DNA from: Nelumbo lutea
Taxonomy: Eukaryota > Streptophyta > Magnoliopsida > Proteales > Nelumbonaceae
DNA: 64,000 nucleotides
Reading direction: 5' to 3'
Assembly: GCA_022828595.1 (NCBI GenBank)
Contig: JAKGHH010000004.1
Span: forward strand, 77,528,270-77,592,269
Shown piece after piece: positions 12,001-22,142 of this stretch. A program made the translations under genes and the position numbers. Positions within the stretch are counted from its first letter, which is position 1. Every line of letters begins with the position of its first letter. Under the pieces are notes generated by a model, which saw only the letters and a list, made by a program, of their open reading frames with translations, had not been told where the DNA came from and did no database searches.

Positions 12001-13812
12001 AGAAGCTAGTCATTTAGTCAAGCTGTCCAGCCACTCCAACCATTACTAAATGGCCTCTAAATGTACAAGTGTCTCCAAAAGGAACAACTTCTCTCACATG
12101 TACAACTTCATTGCAGACTCTGCATGTCTAGGAAGGTCATGTTGTAGAATTGTTCTAGTGTTCATATGCCATATAACCAACTCCAAGGACCAAAAGCATT
12201 TTTGTATAGTTGAGTGCAGACTGGTGAAACATAGTTTTTACCTTTCCCTCTTTTCCTTTCTTATAGGTGAAGATGTTTTTACTAGGTATAGTAGTGGAGA
12301 AGCAAGTTTTTTGGTCTAAAGATTAAGTAGTGCTTAAAAAGCCCCATATACAAGGATTTTATTTGAGACCATGTACAGTACAAAATATACATGTTCAGCT
12401 CTATACATTAAAAGAACTAAAAATAATTGATCCCATTGGCTACCAATGATTTATCCATCACATAGAGAAAATATTGGAACTTATCCTTTCTTCTACAACA
12501 CTAGAATGAAAAAAAATCTTGGTTTTCTCAAAGACCAGTAATGCAAAACCTTGATTTTGACTTTGGACAAATCATTCAGTAATGCAACATTCTGGAAATC
12601 ATAATCATATCGTAAATTGTAGGGAAACTGATAAAATAATTGTAAATTGTAGATAAGGTTGAATCAAATTGAATAGTAAACCATTTTCCAAATCATGCAA
12701 TTATTTTTGTTGTTTTAGAAATCTATCATACTATTAATTTATCAGAAAAAAAAAAGAAAAAAAGAAATCTATCATCATATTAGAAAACACAGTGATTTTA
12801 CCTCATTTTTATCCATATTTACCATATATGCACTTAATAAATGGAGTTTACTATAGGGATGTTCATGGGCCGCTGGGCTGGACCGGGACCTCATGACTTT
12901 TTTGCCCTCTTTCCTGATGAAACATTTCCATGTTGCTTCCATGATTCTCCAGTAAGCCAATTTGAAGAGAATTGGGAAGGGACATTTAACATTGTTATTA
13001 CCAAGATCTCCATGCTCTAAGTTTGTTTTGGAAAATTTGTGCATCATAAATTGTCGATCAGTCATTACACACTCACTTCTAGCTTCCCCTACAAATCCAT
13101 TTTGTCACATAAAGTTCCATCTGAAGTGGGGGTATAAACCTTCCATCCTGGCAAATGTCTAATGAAAGTCTATCCCATCAGAAGGGGGTATAAACCTTCC
13201 ATCCACCAGCTGTTCTTTTTGCAATATTGACCAGGAGACTGCAGACCATCTGTTTTTGTATGGTCCTATAAACATGCAAATCTGGGCTCATTTCCTAGTC
13301 AATCTTTAGCTAAGCTGGGCCTTTCCAAAATCCACCCATGATTTCCTTAACAGTTGGCATATTGATGAACTAAGCAGAAAAGAATGAATTGGCTGGATTA
13401 CTTGGCACTTGATACCAGTTCCTGTAGTCTATCTGGATGGAAAGAAACTGCAGAATACTACATAATTTTCAAAAACAAATACTCCCAACTTGATGAATCT
13501 TCCATAATATGGCAGCAAAGAGCATCTCTGTGCCAACAGTGTTATACCAGGCATTTTACTGTTGCAATTACTATATTTTTTATATCTTTTTAAGTTTACC
13601 AGAGATGTACAATTATAGTCCCTTTTGTCCAAAAAGAAAAGGAAATGTAAGAATATTTGAGATTGACTTGGCTTTTACATTTTAATTAAAATCTTTCTAT
13701 AGATTCATTTTCTTCATCCATGCAGCTGAGTAAGTGAAGAGAACAACATGATGCCAATCAAGGTGGGATGGATGTGAATTCTGCATATGCCGGTGCCTAT
13801 GGTGCATCTCCT
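9085..13812 (+). pseudogene. Unprocessed pseudogene of a U2B''/U1A-type snRNP protein
   Basis: Three exon-like blocks match the plant U2B''/U1A spliceosomal RNA-binding protein in order. Block 1 (about 9111-9206) reads [20 protein letters not shown] then FYDKPM, the RNP-1 half of the first RRM. Block 2 (11201-11294, after an acceptor ATGCAG and before GTATAG) reads YAKTKPDIVAKADGTFVP then EKQKRHEER. Block 3 (13726-13812, before GTAAGTATG) reads REQHDANQGG then NSAYAGAYGASP. Splice sites flank blocks 2 and 3, so this is a DNA copy, not a retrocopy. It is dead: CAG is TAG and CGA is TGA in block 2, and block 3 has a TGA. No donor follows block 1. The first exon is missing where copia A ends (9084), and the second RRM is not found downstream. 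Introns of 2.0 and 2.4 kb carry no other gene; the second holds a LINE fragment. Confidence 0.82.
13211..13530 (+). mobile_element. LINE fragment: zinc-binding C-terminal region of reverse transcriptase
   Basis: The segment reads CSFCNIDQETADHLFLYGPI (13211 on) then NMQIWAHFLVNL and a stop. This matches the zf-RVT region at the C terminus of plant L1-type LINE reverse transcriptases, where CxxC..H..C is usual; the last cysteine is G here. It continues as FPKSTHDFLNSWHIDELSRK, a stop, then WHLIP and, in another frame, SIWMERNC, text typical of the same tail. Only this tail is present, with stops and shifts. It lies in the second intron of the U2B'' relic in sense orientation. Confidence 0.7.
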
Positions 13813-15019
13813 GTAAGTATGTTTTATCTTATCCATTTTCCTTTTTTCCCTAGACACTACTTTTCTTTAGGATGCGTTTGTTTCAGGTGTAAATTCAGTT
13901 TTACACCAATGAAAAAGTTGGCGCTGGTTCAGTGATCCATGGAAAATAGAACAAGGTGGATTTAAATTTTTACGCTGATGATGTTTGGCCGTCACAGTGT
14001 AAAGTGAAAGGCTTCTACTCTGTTTCTGCTCTAGAACTCTCCCTAAAGGATGTTACACATTTTGCTTCGAGAAACTCTAGCTGAAAAACGGATCAACGAT
14101 CGATCAGGAAAATTCAGCAAGAACTGACAGAGAGAGAAAAATAAAAGTTCTAGCCTACTGAGAAGCTAAAACCGGAAGTTTCGCCTTAATGGATCTTCCC
14201 TGGTATTCACGATACAAAAAAAGTATTTAGCTCAGCAAACAACAGAAATCTTTGAAGCAGTTTAAAGGACCAGATTAGTTTATCAGATCTGAATGGTTTT
14301 CAAATGTTCTCTCCGGCTCTTTTTTTCTCACGCTTCAAAAAAAGTCGAAACGGTGCACAGAAGAACCAGGTAGAACTTACTTTCATCGCCAATTCTGCTG
14401 CGATCACCCTAAGTGGAGTTTTACGATAATTTACAGTATAAAGCAACACCGAAAACAAACGTTTGGTAAAATTACATTCTAATTTTACTAGCGTTTGGTA
14501 AACATGTAATTGTACACCGAGAATCGAAGTAAGATTACATTTTAATTTAAATTTACATCGAGAATCGATGTAATAAATATATCGACGTATTTATTACATC
14601 GTCCGCTCGCTTCTCCGGTTCTCCCCCCCCCCCCCCCTTTTTTTCTCTTTCCACCGCTGCCACCTACCTCGATGTTTTCTCCGGTATCCACTGCGCCCTC
14701 CTCACTGAACTCTTCAGTCTTCACTCACCCTTGAGAGGAGACCCTCACTCATTCCCACCTGTTCCTCCTCTTCTCCCCTCCTGAGACGGAGCATTTAATA
14801 GAATAAAACCAGCCACAAGAAAGTTTTAGCTTTTCTTCTTCTTCATTCGTGCTCTGTTTCTCACAAAACCAGGGCATAGAACATTTCACAGTTCCCTTCT
14901 TCCTATTAATCATCTCCATTGTTTCTTTTGCAGGTAAAAAAGGCTACCAAAACGTGTGCAGATGCAGGGTCTCAAGTCTCAGGTAAAAAAGGCTAACGAC
15001 CTTCCTTCGGCAGTGAATG
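13813..15019. other. Gene-free, repeat-derived stretch with C15 run
   Basis: No supported gene lies here. The sequence from about 13869 (GGATGCGTTTGTTTCAGGTG) looks transposon-derived, with repeated ACGTTTGGTAAA and TTTTACAC motifs, but I could not fix both ends. A run of 15 C follows CTCGCTTCTCCGGTTCTC near 14625. Pyrimidine-rich text and a TTTTGCAGGT acceptor-like site (about 14935) precede the WD40 fragment. GGTAAAAAAGGCTA occurs twice, at about 14934 and 14981. Confidence 0.5.
14566..14601. repeat. Perfect 14-bp-stem inverted repeat
   Basis: CGATGTAATAAATA and TATTTATTACATCG flank an 8-base spacer, so the DNA or RNA can fold into a perfect hairpin. A further CATCG..CGATG pair lies just to the left (14556-14570). 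This may be the core or end of a small inverted-repeat transposon. Confidence 0.75.
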
Positions 15020-15392
15020 TGGTTCAGCTTCTCAAGCAATGGACTGTTACCTGTTATATTGGTTGCCTCGCCGTCTCCGGTGACCTACTCTATGCCGCCT
15101 CGGGTTCCGTTAAGTCTCGCTTTTTCGGAAAGGAAGGTCTTCACCGCTCACCAGGACTCTGAGATCCGAGTCTGACAGCTAACCCCAACCAAACGACATC
15201 AACTCGTGGCAACGACATCTATCGAAGAACTACGTCCGCGTCAGACATCACAAGAAACGGGTATGGATTGAACACGCTGACGCTGTCTCTGGCCCCGCCA
15301 TCAGCAACGGTTTAATCTACTCCGTTTCCTGGGGTAAGTGCCTGAAAGTATGGCGGGCGTCGGATCTCCGTTGCTTGGATTCCGTGAAACCC
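15020..15392 (+). pseudogene. Broken WD40-repeat gene fragment (Jingubang-like)
   Basis: Plus-strand frames give CYIGCLAVSGDLLYAASGS (about 15053-15109), then in other frames HQDSEIRV and TPTKRHQLVAT. A long clean run follows at 15228-15389: NYVRVRHHKKRVWIEHADAV, ISNGLIYSVSW, KCLKVWRASDLRCLDSVK. The order and the W-D/K-x-x-x-K-V-W repeat ends match plant WD40 proteins of the Jingubang type, which form a beta-propeller scaffold. One WD dipeptide is WG here. At least one deletion (QLVAT runs almost directly into NYVRV) and frameshifts break it, and it covers only two to three of about seven repeats. The piece is GC-rich against AT-rich surroundings. Homology stops at about 15392. It is a dead fragment, possibly carried here by a transposon. 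Confidence 0.65.
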
Positions 15393-16959
15393 AAGGCAGA
15401 TCTCCACTGCAACCAGCTGGAGAGGAACAGTTGTTCGTTCTCTCTTTCTCTCTTCTTCTTCTTCCCCTGCTTCCCTACTCCTCTGTATTCATCTGTAGAT
15501 CGTCTTCTCCTCTGCACCATCTCCCGCTGCAACAAACCGGAAACGTAACCAAACAGGACAATTGTAAATCGGCACAATGGCCGGTTCGTATTTTACACTC
15601 TTACCGAACCATCGTGTATGCATTTTGGAAATACAAATATGTGGAGTGCAAAACCTTGACTCTCTTCTCAAACAAACTCCAATTATTTTCTTGATCTTCT
15701 GGTGTAAAATCTTTCTTATTTTTGCATGTCCATCTTACAAGCTATCCATTTCGGAATCATGTGGAGTCATTCATTCTGAACTGCCTAGGAGGAATCCATT
15801 TGTTAACGGCTGAAAGGCCTGAAATTGCACAATTGAAAGATTTATTGCATTATCTTTTAATTATTAAAATAATTAAATAATAAAATTTTCAGAGGTATAG
15901 TGATCAACCCAACTTTAGTTTCAGCCATTAAAGTAGCCACGTACTCTTTTTTTGACAAAGCAATAAACTTTTAAGGCCCTTAACCTTTGAAAATTAGGGC
16001 CATCTTCCATGAATGATGAATTCATTATAGGCATTTGGAATAAAAATAAAAAATGATTTTACCTTTTTAAATCCAAAATCCTTAATGACTTATTTTTTCT
16101 ATTTTTGATTACAATCTTCAACTGTAAAACGGTACTACAATACTAATAATAAGAAGAAATTCACCATATATAAGATTCAGAGGATAGTCGGCACTTAAAC
16201 CGATCTCTCTAAATTGATTTAAAAAAAAAATAAAACATAAAAAAGCACTGATACCGGCGTATTAGCCTATATTGATATTTAGAACCTTTATTAATTACCA
16301 GAAATCGAGATAAGAGTGCCTTCTCCGGTAACACTCGAACAATAACTAAACCCAATGGATTATTCAAGAGTCAATCAAATAAAGCATGGGAGAGCCTTCA
16401 AAAGAAAAATCAAGTAGATAAAATGTGAAACAGTTCAGCCTCAAGTAGATCATGAGATTTCCGTTGGGAGTCAGTCGAATGCAATGGGAGGTTGTGGGAT
16501 TATGTGATGGTGACAATGATCACAATGGGATGAACCTTATCAAATGGCTTCAATGGATCATATCGTATGTTTGGCATCAAGGAGTTCTATTTCTTTCAAA
16601 TGAACGTTTTGCTTTCATTTCCTACCATTTTGTGTTTCTCTCTTATTTTTCTATCAAACAAACTGATGCAGCCAAAACCCACCGAGCTAATTTATCTCGA
16701 ATTCACATCGGTGCTCCACACTTCCCCACAGCTCATCCCATCCCCATTCCTAGTTTGGAAGATGTTCTCAATGCATTTTGAGATGTCCATGTAGGGTGCC
16801 AATCTGAACTCGATCGTTTATTTTACCTTGGACTTGGAGTACAACCTCGTGCATACATTGGACCTCAACAGCATGTCGTGCTCCCTTCGGATGAATTGAC
16901 CTGCTGACTTGAAGATCCATCGTTACTTGGCCCTTGGGAGTAAGACAAATGGTGCAAGT
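15393..16959. other. Gene-free AT-rich stretch
   Basis: I see no gene. A fragment of the GGCTCAGTTTGGAA MITE family (AAATACAAATATGTGGAGTGCAAAACC) lies at about 15625-15656. The ORF at 16452-16781 has no recognisable domain and looks accidental. Confidence 0.5.
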
Positions 16960-17116
16960 CCGGATCTCCTGTCCACAAGAACTCTGTCCACGTTTATCAC
17001 AGCCACACATAGAGAACATCTCATCCTCTGCATGGTATCATGCAGGGAGAAATGTTTCCAATTCACGGGGGTAGTGTATTGTGGGTAGGCGTAGGCAGAG
17101 TTTTTATGGACAGGAG
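16960..17116. mobile_element. Hairpin MITE
   Basis: Terminal inverted repeats of about 25 bp start GGATCTCCTGTCCA and end TGGACAGGAGATCC, with few mismatches over the outer 25 bases. Inside, GAGAACATCTC and GAGAAATGTTTCC form a second stem. The inner text (ACATAGAGAACATCTCATCC) recurs at about 59200. It is a small non-coding element. Confidence 0.75.
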
Positions 17117-17752
17117 ATCCAGAGTCCAATCTCGAAGCACCAATACAAGCACATTCAATGTGGGCCTACCACTGATTATGCGCATATAACGTGTCAACCA
17201 TTGAATGCCAAGTGGACTAAGATTTCAACCACATGGGAGTGATATGTCCATTTATGAATAAGACTTTTCTACAATAAATTAATGTGAATCCCCATCTATT
17301 CCAATACACCATCACCTTACACATCTTCACTGTGTTCCTCAGCTTGTCCTCCATCTTTCTCATTTTATTGACTTGATCATTGGGAGTCTCTTCCTCTAGG
17401 ATATCACTTCGGGGCCTCCAATGTTCCTTTATGATTACAAGTTCGTTGCCATGTCTGTGTGAAATTCCAACTTTTTTTTTCATTTACCATATTGGACAGC
17501 ACAACGTAGTTCTTTATGGGGTGTAGTCTCTATCTATCTATCTTTAAGATAGCCACGCAAAGGGAAGAAACGTGGCGGAATCATAGTTACTAGTTGTGAA
17601 CTTAATTGTCTTCCTCTTATATTAGGCATTCGGTAAGAAATTACTGTGACCATGCATGGTATATTCCCAGTAGCTGAGGTGGTCCTTCGAGTCCCTTGGA
17701 TTGTGAAGATGCGAGATCAAACCCATGAAACTACCAAATGGGATTTTCTGTC
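17117..17752. other. Intergenic, no gene seen
   Basis: The stretch holds no recognisable gene. It includes a short TATC repeat near 17530. The last 8 bases, TTTCTGTC (17745-17752), are the left target duplication of the hAT-like element that follows. Confidence 0.5.
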
Positions 17753-17974
17753 TAGGGTGTCAATCGACTGGTTTGGATTGGATTCAATCCGATCCAAATC
17801 TTATCAAATTGGATTTGGATGGTTCATTACAATTATTGGATTGAGCTAATCCAAAATAAATTGATTCATATTCTTATTGGACTAAATTGAACCTAAACCA
17901 AATTTCCAATAATCCAATTATGAGGTTAAACCTTTATCTAATTTGGAATAGATCAAAATTAAAATTAGCATAAA

Positions 17975-18412
17975 ATCACTTTTATAAAAGTACTTTTACA
18001 AAAAATATTTTACAAAAGTAAATGAAAAGTACTTTTATGAAAGCACTTTTACAAAAATACTTTTATGAAATAACTTTTATAAAAGCACTTTTATGAAAGC
18101 ACTTTTACACGAAAGCACTTTATAAAAGCACTTTTATGAAAGAACTTTTATAAAAATACTTTTGTATAAGTACTTTTATGAAAGCACTTTTGTGAAAGTA
18201 CTTTTATAAAAGCACTTTTACGAAGCTTTTTTGAAAGAACTTTAAAAAAAGTACTTTTACAAAAACACTTACAAAAGCACTTATGCGAAAGTACTTTTAT
18301 AAAAGCACTTCTATGGAAGTACTTTTACAATGTACTTTCATAAATGTGCTTTTGTAAAAACACTTTTATCAAAGTAGTTTTATGAAAATACTTTTACAAA
18401 AGTGCTTTTTCA
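17975..18412. repeat. Degenerate palindromic minisatellite, ~14-15 bp unit
   Basis: About 30 tandem variants of GCACTTTTATRAAA fill roughly 440 bp. ACTTTTATAAAAGT, a perfect 14-bp palindrome, occurs several times, and most units are near-palindromes. T/A exchanges, deletions and C/A swaps separate the copies. It lies inside the left half of the hAT-like element. No protein is coded. Confidence 0.88.
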
Positions 18413-18598
18413 ATGCCAAAAGGGTATTCTTTTGCAATTTATATTTCTTCATGTTAATATATTTTTGCAATTTTTATATGTTCTCTTTTTTATATATATA
18501 ATTTTTGATATTTCATTTGGTTTAGATTGGATCTAATCCAGTCCATTTACATTTTAATGAATTGGACTAGATTTGCTTTATATTGGAATTGAACTGGA

Positions 18599-18768
18599 TG
18601 TTGGGAAGAAAACAAGTTTATCCACAAACTATTTCTCTCTCAAATAACCAAACTTGTAGATATTCAACTAGCACAATCCCAAGCAAAATATCAACCAAAA
18701 ACAATCCCAAATAACCAACTGTGAAATAACCAAACTTGTAGATATTCAACTAGCACAATCCCAAATAA
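18599..18768 (-). repeat. Copia D: truncated, rearranged 3' LTR
   Basis: About 110 bp match the outer end of the 5' LTR at 21295 (TGTTGGGWAGAAAACAAG and CTTGTAGATATTCAACTAGC). A second copy of ACTTGTAGATATTCAACTAG at about 18735 shows an internal duplication. CCAAATAACCAACTGTGA occurs twice, and its last copy runs straight into RT sequence, which marks the deletion junction. Confidence 0.85.
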
Positions 18769-20518
18769 CCAACTGTGACCAACAATGAGCATATCATCAA
18801 CATACAACAATAAAATAATGAAATCATTATCAAAGAATTTCTAAACAAATACACAATGGTCAGAAGTAGTCTTTCTGTAGCCGTGTTGGATCGTGACAGA
18901 CTCGAACTTCCTGTACCATTGTCTAGGAGCCTGTTGAGACCATACAAGCACTTTTTCAACCTGCAAACAAAATTCTCATTTCCTTTAATTACAAAACCCT
19001 TAGGCTGCTCCATATAAATTTCTTCCTCCAAGTTACCGTGGAGAAAGGTCGTCTTCACATCCATCTGCTCAACTTCCAAATCAAGACTAGCAGCTAAACT
19101 CAACACAGTCATGATGGATGACATTTTCACAACAGGTGAGAAAATTTCTTCAAAATCAATACCTTTCTTTTGATTGAAACCTTTGACAACCAATCTAGCT
19201 TTAAATCATGGTTGTAAAGTGTTTTCCTCTGTCTTCAACCTGTAAACCCATCGATTCTTTAAAGGTTGTTTTGCCTTAGGCAATTCTACCAATTCAAAGG
19301 TGTTGTTGTCATACAAAGACTTCATCTCATCTTTCATAGCATTGAACCACTCATTTTTGTTTTCACTTTCAATAGCCTCATCATAGCATTCAGGTTTCCC
19401 CATAATCAGTCAAAAGAACATATTGGTTAGAAGGATTCCTGGTGGAAGGCTATCGGTCTCTAGTAGACCTCCGAAGTAAAACATCAGATAGAACAGTAGA
19501 AGCTTGGTGTTGTTCAACTGCATCATCATCTAAGGAAACATCAAAATCCTCTATACCATGTTGATCATCATCTTCCACATCATTCTCAACCACATGTGGC
19601 ACATGTGTCAAAGGAACTAGGTCAACATCAATCAGTGTTCTGTTCATCCTTTCTACAAGACCATTCAACTGAGGAGTCTTATGAGGTGTTTTCTGATGTT
19701 TAATGCCCTGCTGTCTGTAATACACATCAAATGGACCACAATATTCATCACCATTATCAGTGAGAATGCATTTAAGTTTCATTTTTATTTCTCGTTAAAC
19801 TAAAGCCTGAAAAACTTTAAACACGTCAAGCACCTAATCTTTAGATTTTAAAACATAAACCCAAAGTTTTCTTGAATGGTCATCAATAAAAGTAATAAAA
19901 GAAAGTGCACCACCATGTGTTTAAAACATAAACCCTAAGTTTTCTTAAATGGTCATCAATAAAAGTAACAAAAGAAAGTGCACCACCATGTGTCTTTACC
20001 TTTAATGGACCGCAAACATCTGAGTGTACTAATTCAAGAAACCTACTTTTCCTGGACGAAGGATGACTCTTGAAAGAAATCATTTTTTGTTTCCCAACCA
20101 AGCAGTGAACACATCTTTTCAGCATCACACCTTTCAAATCTAACAAAATATTTTTCTTGGCCAAACAGTCAAGCCCTTTTTCACTTATGTGACTAAGCCT
20201 CTTGTGCCATAATTCTGATAAGTTGTCACCAATAACTACATTCACAGAATTTGCAAAGATAGAAGCATTCATCAAATATAAGTTAGAAACTTTGTTACCT
20301 CGGGCCACAACCAGATTTCCTTTCTTGAGTTTCCATTCTCTATTGCCAAAAAAGTTACAGTAACCATCATCATCAAGATTTCCTGCAGAAATCAAATGTA
20401 AGCAAGCATTAGAAGCATACTTAACATCATTCAATACCAACTTTGTTTTGTTGTTGGTCTCTAAGCAAATGGTTTCAATGCCTACTACCGGTACAACTGC
20501 ACAATTCCCCATCTTCAA
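18769..20518 (-). pseudogene. Copia D: integrase and reverse transcriptase remnants
   Basis: Reading leftwards, 20518-19994 holds pre-integrase and integrase (LWHKRLSHISEKGLDCLAKK, RCVHCLVGKQK, ELVHSDVCGPLKVKTHGG, SFVTFIDDH). A 73-bp tandem duplication at 19848-19993 then breaks the frame. At 19782-19630 come the second catalytic D (TDNGDEY) and the E (QLNGLVERMNRTLID). Directly after NRTLID the text jumps to the acidic integrase-RT linker (VVENDVEDDD), so the integrase C-terminal region is deleted. RT follows: KNEWFNAMKDEMKSLYDNNT, NRWVYRLKTEENT, then GFNQKKGIDFEEIFSPVVKM, MDVKTTFLHGNLEEEIYMEQ and CRLKKCLYGL. The YVDD motif is still readable in another frame near 18795 before the break at 18769. 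No RNase H. Inactive. Confidence 0.9.
19848..19993. repeat. 73-bp tandem duplication inside copia D integrase
   Basis: Copies at 19848-19920 and 19921-19993 start TTAAAACATAAACCC and end CCACCATGTGT, with few mismatches. Since 73 is not a multiple of three, it shifts the integrase frame (the HGGALSFVTFIDDH text is repeated). Confidence 0.92.
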
Positions 20519-21255
20519 AACCCCAAAGTCTCCTAAAATATAAGATGTGAAAAAAATCTTTTTCTTGAAGTCACATGAAATGAGGCACCACTATCAATCA
20601 CCCAATTTGTCTCATGATAGGTAGCATTTATCAAGTTATCATCATAAACAATAACAATATCATCATCAGTAGCAGTAGCAACATGATCATTATTTTCATC
20701 TTCCTTTTCCCCTTGCTTATTATTAGCACCCTTATTTTCTCTTTTCCACTTGTAACAATATTTCTTTATATGCCCCCATCTTTCCACAATAATGGCACTC
20801 AAGATTTTTGTGTCTCGATCTTGACTTGCTTCTACTTTTATCGAATTTTATGCTCATAACTCACAATTGATCAATCACTCCTTGAAATTCATTTAAATAA
20901 TCAGCCATGGAGTTTCCTTCCTTATATTTGATCTGCATCATTTTCTTAAAATAAAAAAAATAACTTATTATTGTTAGTCTTAGAGGCATATAAATTCTCA
21001 AGTTTATTCCACAATGATCTTGCACGTGTCTCATGTTGAATATGATTATATACATTTTCATCAACAAAATGACGAATAAATCCACATACTTGTTCATGTC
21101 CAAATGTCCATTCTTCATCACTTTTGGATTCAGCCTTTTCAGAAGCAAATACAGGCAAATGCAAACTTTTAACAAACAAAAGATCCTTCATCTTACTCTT
21201 CCACAAATGATAATTTGTCATTCAAATTTATCATTCTACTTGTGCTAATATCCAT
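20519..21255 (-). pseudogene. Copia D: gag and protease
   Basis: GAG starts at the ATG at 21255-21253 ([12 protein letters not shown]), with a shift soon after into [34 protein letters not shown] and [39 protein letters not shown] follows. A zinc knuckle is split by a frameshift: CHYCGKM in one frame, then HIKKYCYKWKREN in the next (about 20800-20745). Protease is marked by the D-S-G-A motif in NWVIDSGASFHVTS (about 20615-20575). Shifts and stops make it non-functional, but the family is clear. Confidence 0.88.
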
Positions 21256-21279
21256 AGCTACACCAAACCAATCAACCAA

Positions 21280-21291
21280 GCTCTGATACTA
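21280..21291 (-). other. Copia D: primer-binding site
   Basis: The minus strand reads TAGTATCAGAGC, one mismatch from the initiator tRNA-Met complement TGGTATCAGAGC, three bases inside the LTR end. Confidence 0.85.
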
Positions 21292-21294
21292 CTA

Positions 21295-22142
21295 TGTTGG
21301 GTAGAAAACAAGTTTATCCACAAACTATTTCTCTCCCAAATAACCAAACTTGTAGATATTCAACTAGCACAATACCAAGCAAAATATCAACCAAAAACAA
21401 TCATAAGCCAAGCAAAGAGAGACACACGATATTTAACGTGGAAAACTCCTCCAATGTGAATGATAAAAACCACGGGGCCAAGAAGACCCAACCAAAATCT
21501 CCACTAATAACTTGACGTAACAATTACAGTAACTCAAACACTACAATATGCTCGCAAACTTAGAGCAAATACAGATTCTCAAACATATACACAAAAATAC
21601 CAAAAACTGTGAAAAGAACAGTCAAAAAATCTCATAAACGTGGCTATTATTCAGACCACAAAATGGAGACCTCTAGTGCTCCAAATCAGATCTCTACCAT
21701 TAGGTCCGTGAATTCCGAACAAGCCCACCAAATTTCAGCCAAATCGGACCACAAATTACACTTGATCAGAGTGTTGATGAAGAATGCCGCGAGCTGTTTT
21801 CTTTTCCCAACCAGCTGCAAGTTTCTTCTGTTCGACCTCAAATAACCAATGATTCAGAAATCTGATCAAAGATCCAACCGTTCAGAATGAGGAATAATGA
21901 GTCATCCACCTACTGTCCAAGTTTCAATTTGATCGGACGGTGGATCAGAAAGTTCCGGCTATCTAATGAACGCTACGCGCTAAAAATCTACAACACAATT
22001 TTTCTGATTTCTCTCTTTTTGCTCTCTGTTTTCAACACACTACATAGGTCAGATATAACCCTAGTTTGAAGACAAAAACAATGGGCCGAAAGAATATGAA
22101 CTGTAACATGGGTCAATGTGTCATAATAGACTGAACCCAACA
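21295..22142 (-). repeat. Copia D: 5' LTR (848 bp)
   Basis: The repeat begins TGTTGGGTAGAAAAC and ends GAACCCAACA on the plus strand, with TGTTGGG/CCCAACA inverted ends. It lies between the primer site and the CTGGA target copy at 22143. Its left 110 bp match the truncated 3' LTR at 18599. Confidence 0.9.

Larger units (their letters stand above)
18599..22142 (-). mobile_element. Copia element D: Tnt1-like, internally deleted
   Basis: This is a minus-strand copia element with a complete 5' LTR (21295-22142), primer site, gag, protease, integrase and RT remnants, and only a stub of the 3' LTR (18599-18768). It is bounded by a perfect 5-bp target duplication, CTGGA at 18594-18598 and 22143-22147. 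LTR ends are TGTTGGG and CCCAACA. RNase H and most of the 3' LTR are missing. The gag and RT text ([26 protein letters not shown]) is of the Tnt1/Tork type. It sits inside a hAT-like element. Confidence 0.92.

Noticed and set aside
13869..15610. A single transposon carrying the WD40 fragment, with defined ends
   Set aside because: Candidate ends (GGATGCGTTTGTTTCAGG and a CCTGTTTGGTTACG-type sequence) pair poorly and no duplication was found, so I did not call it as one element.
16452..16794. Overlapping plus-strand ORFs
   Set aside because: Two frames are open over the same stretch and neither resembles a known protein; composition is like the flanking DNA.
17975..18412. Regular repeats as a CRISPR-like array
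   Set aside because: Units are about 14 bp, directly adjoining, degenerate and palindromic, without unique spacers; the genome is a plant's.
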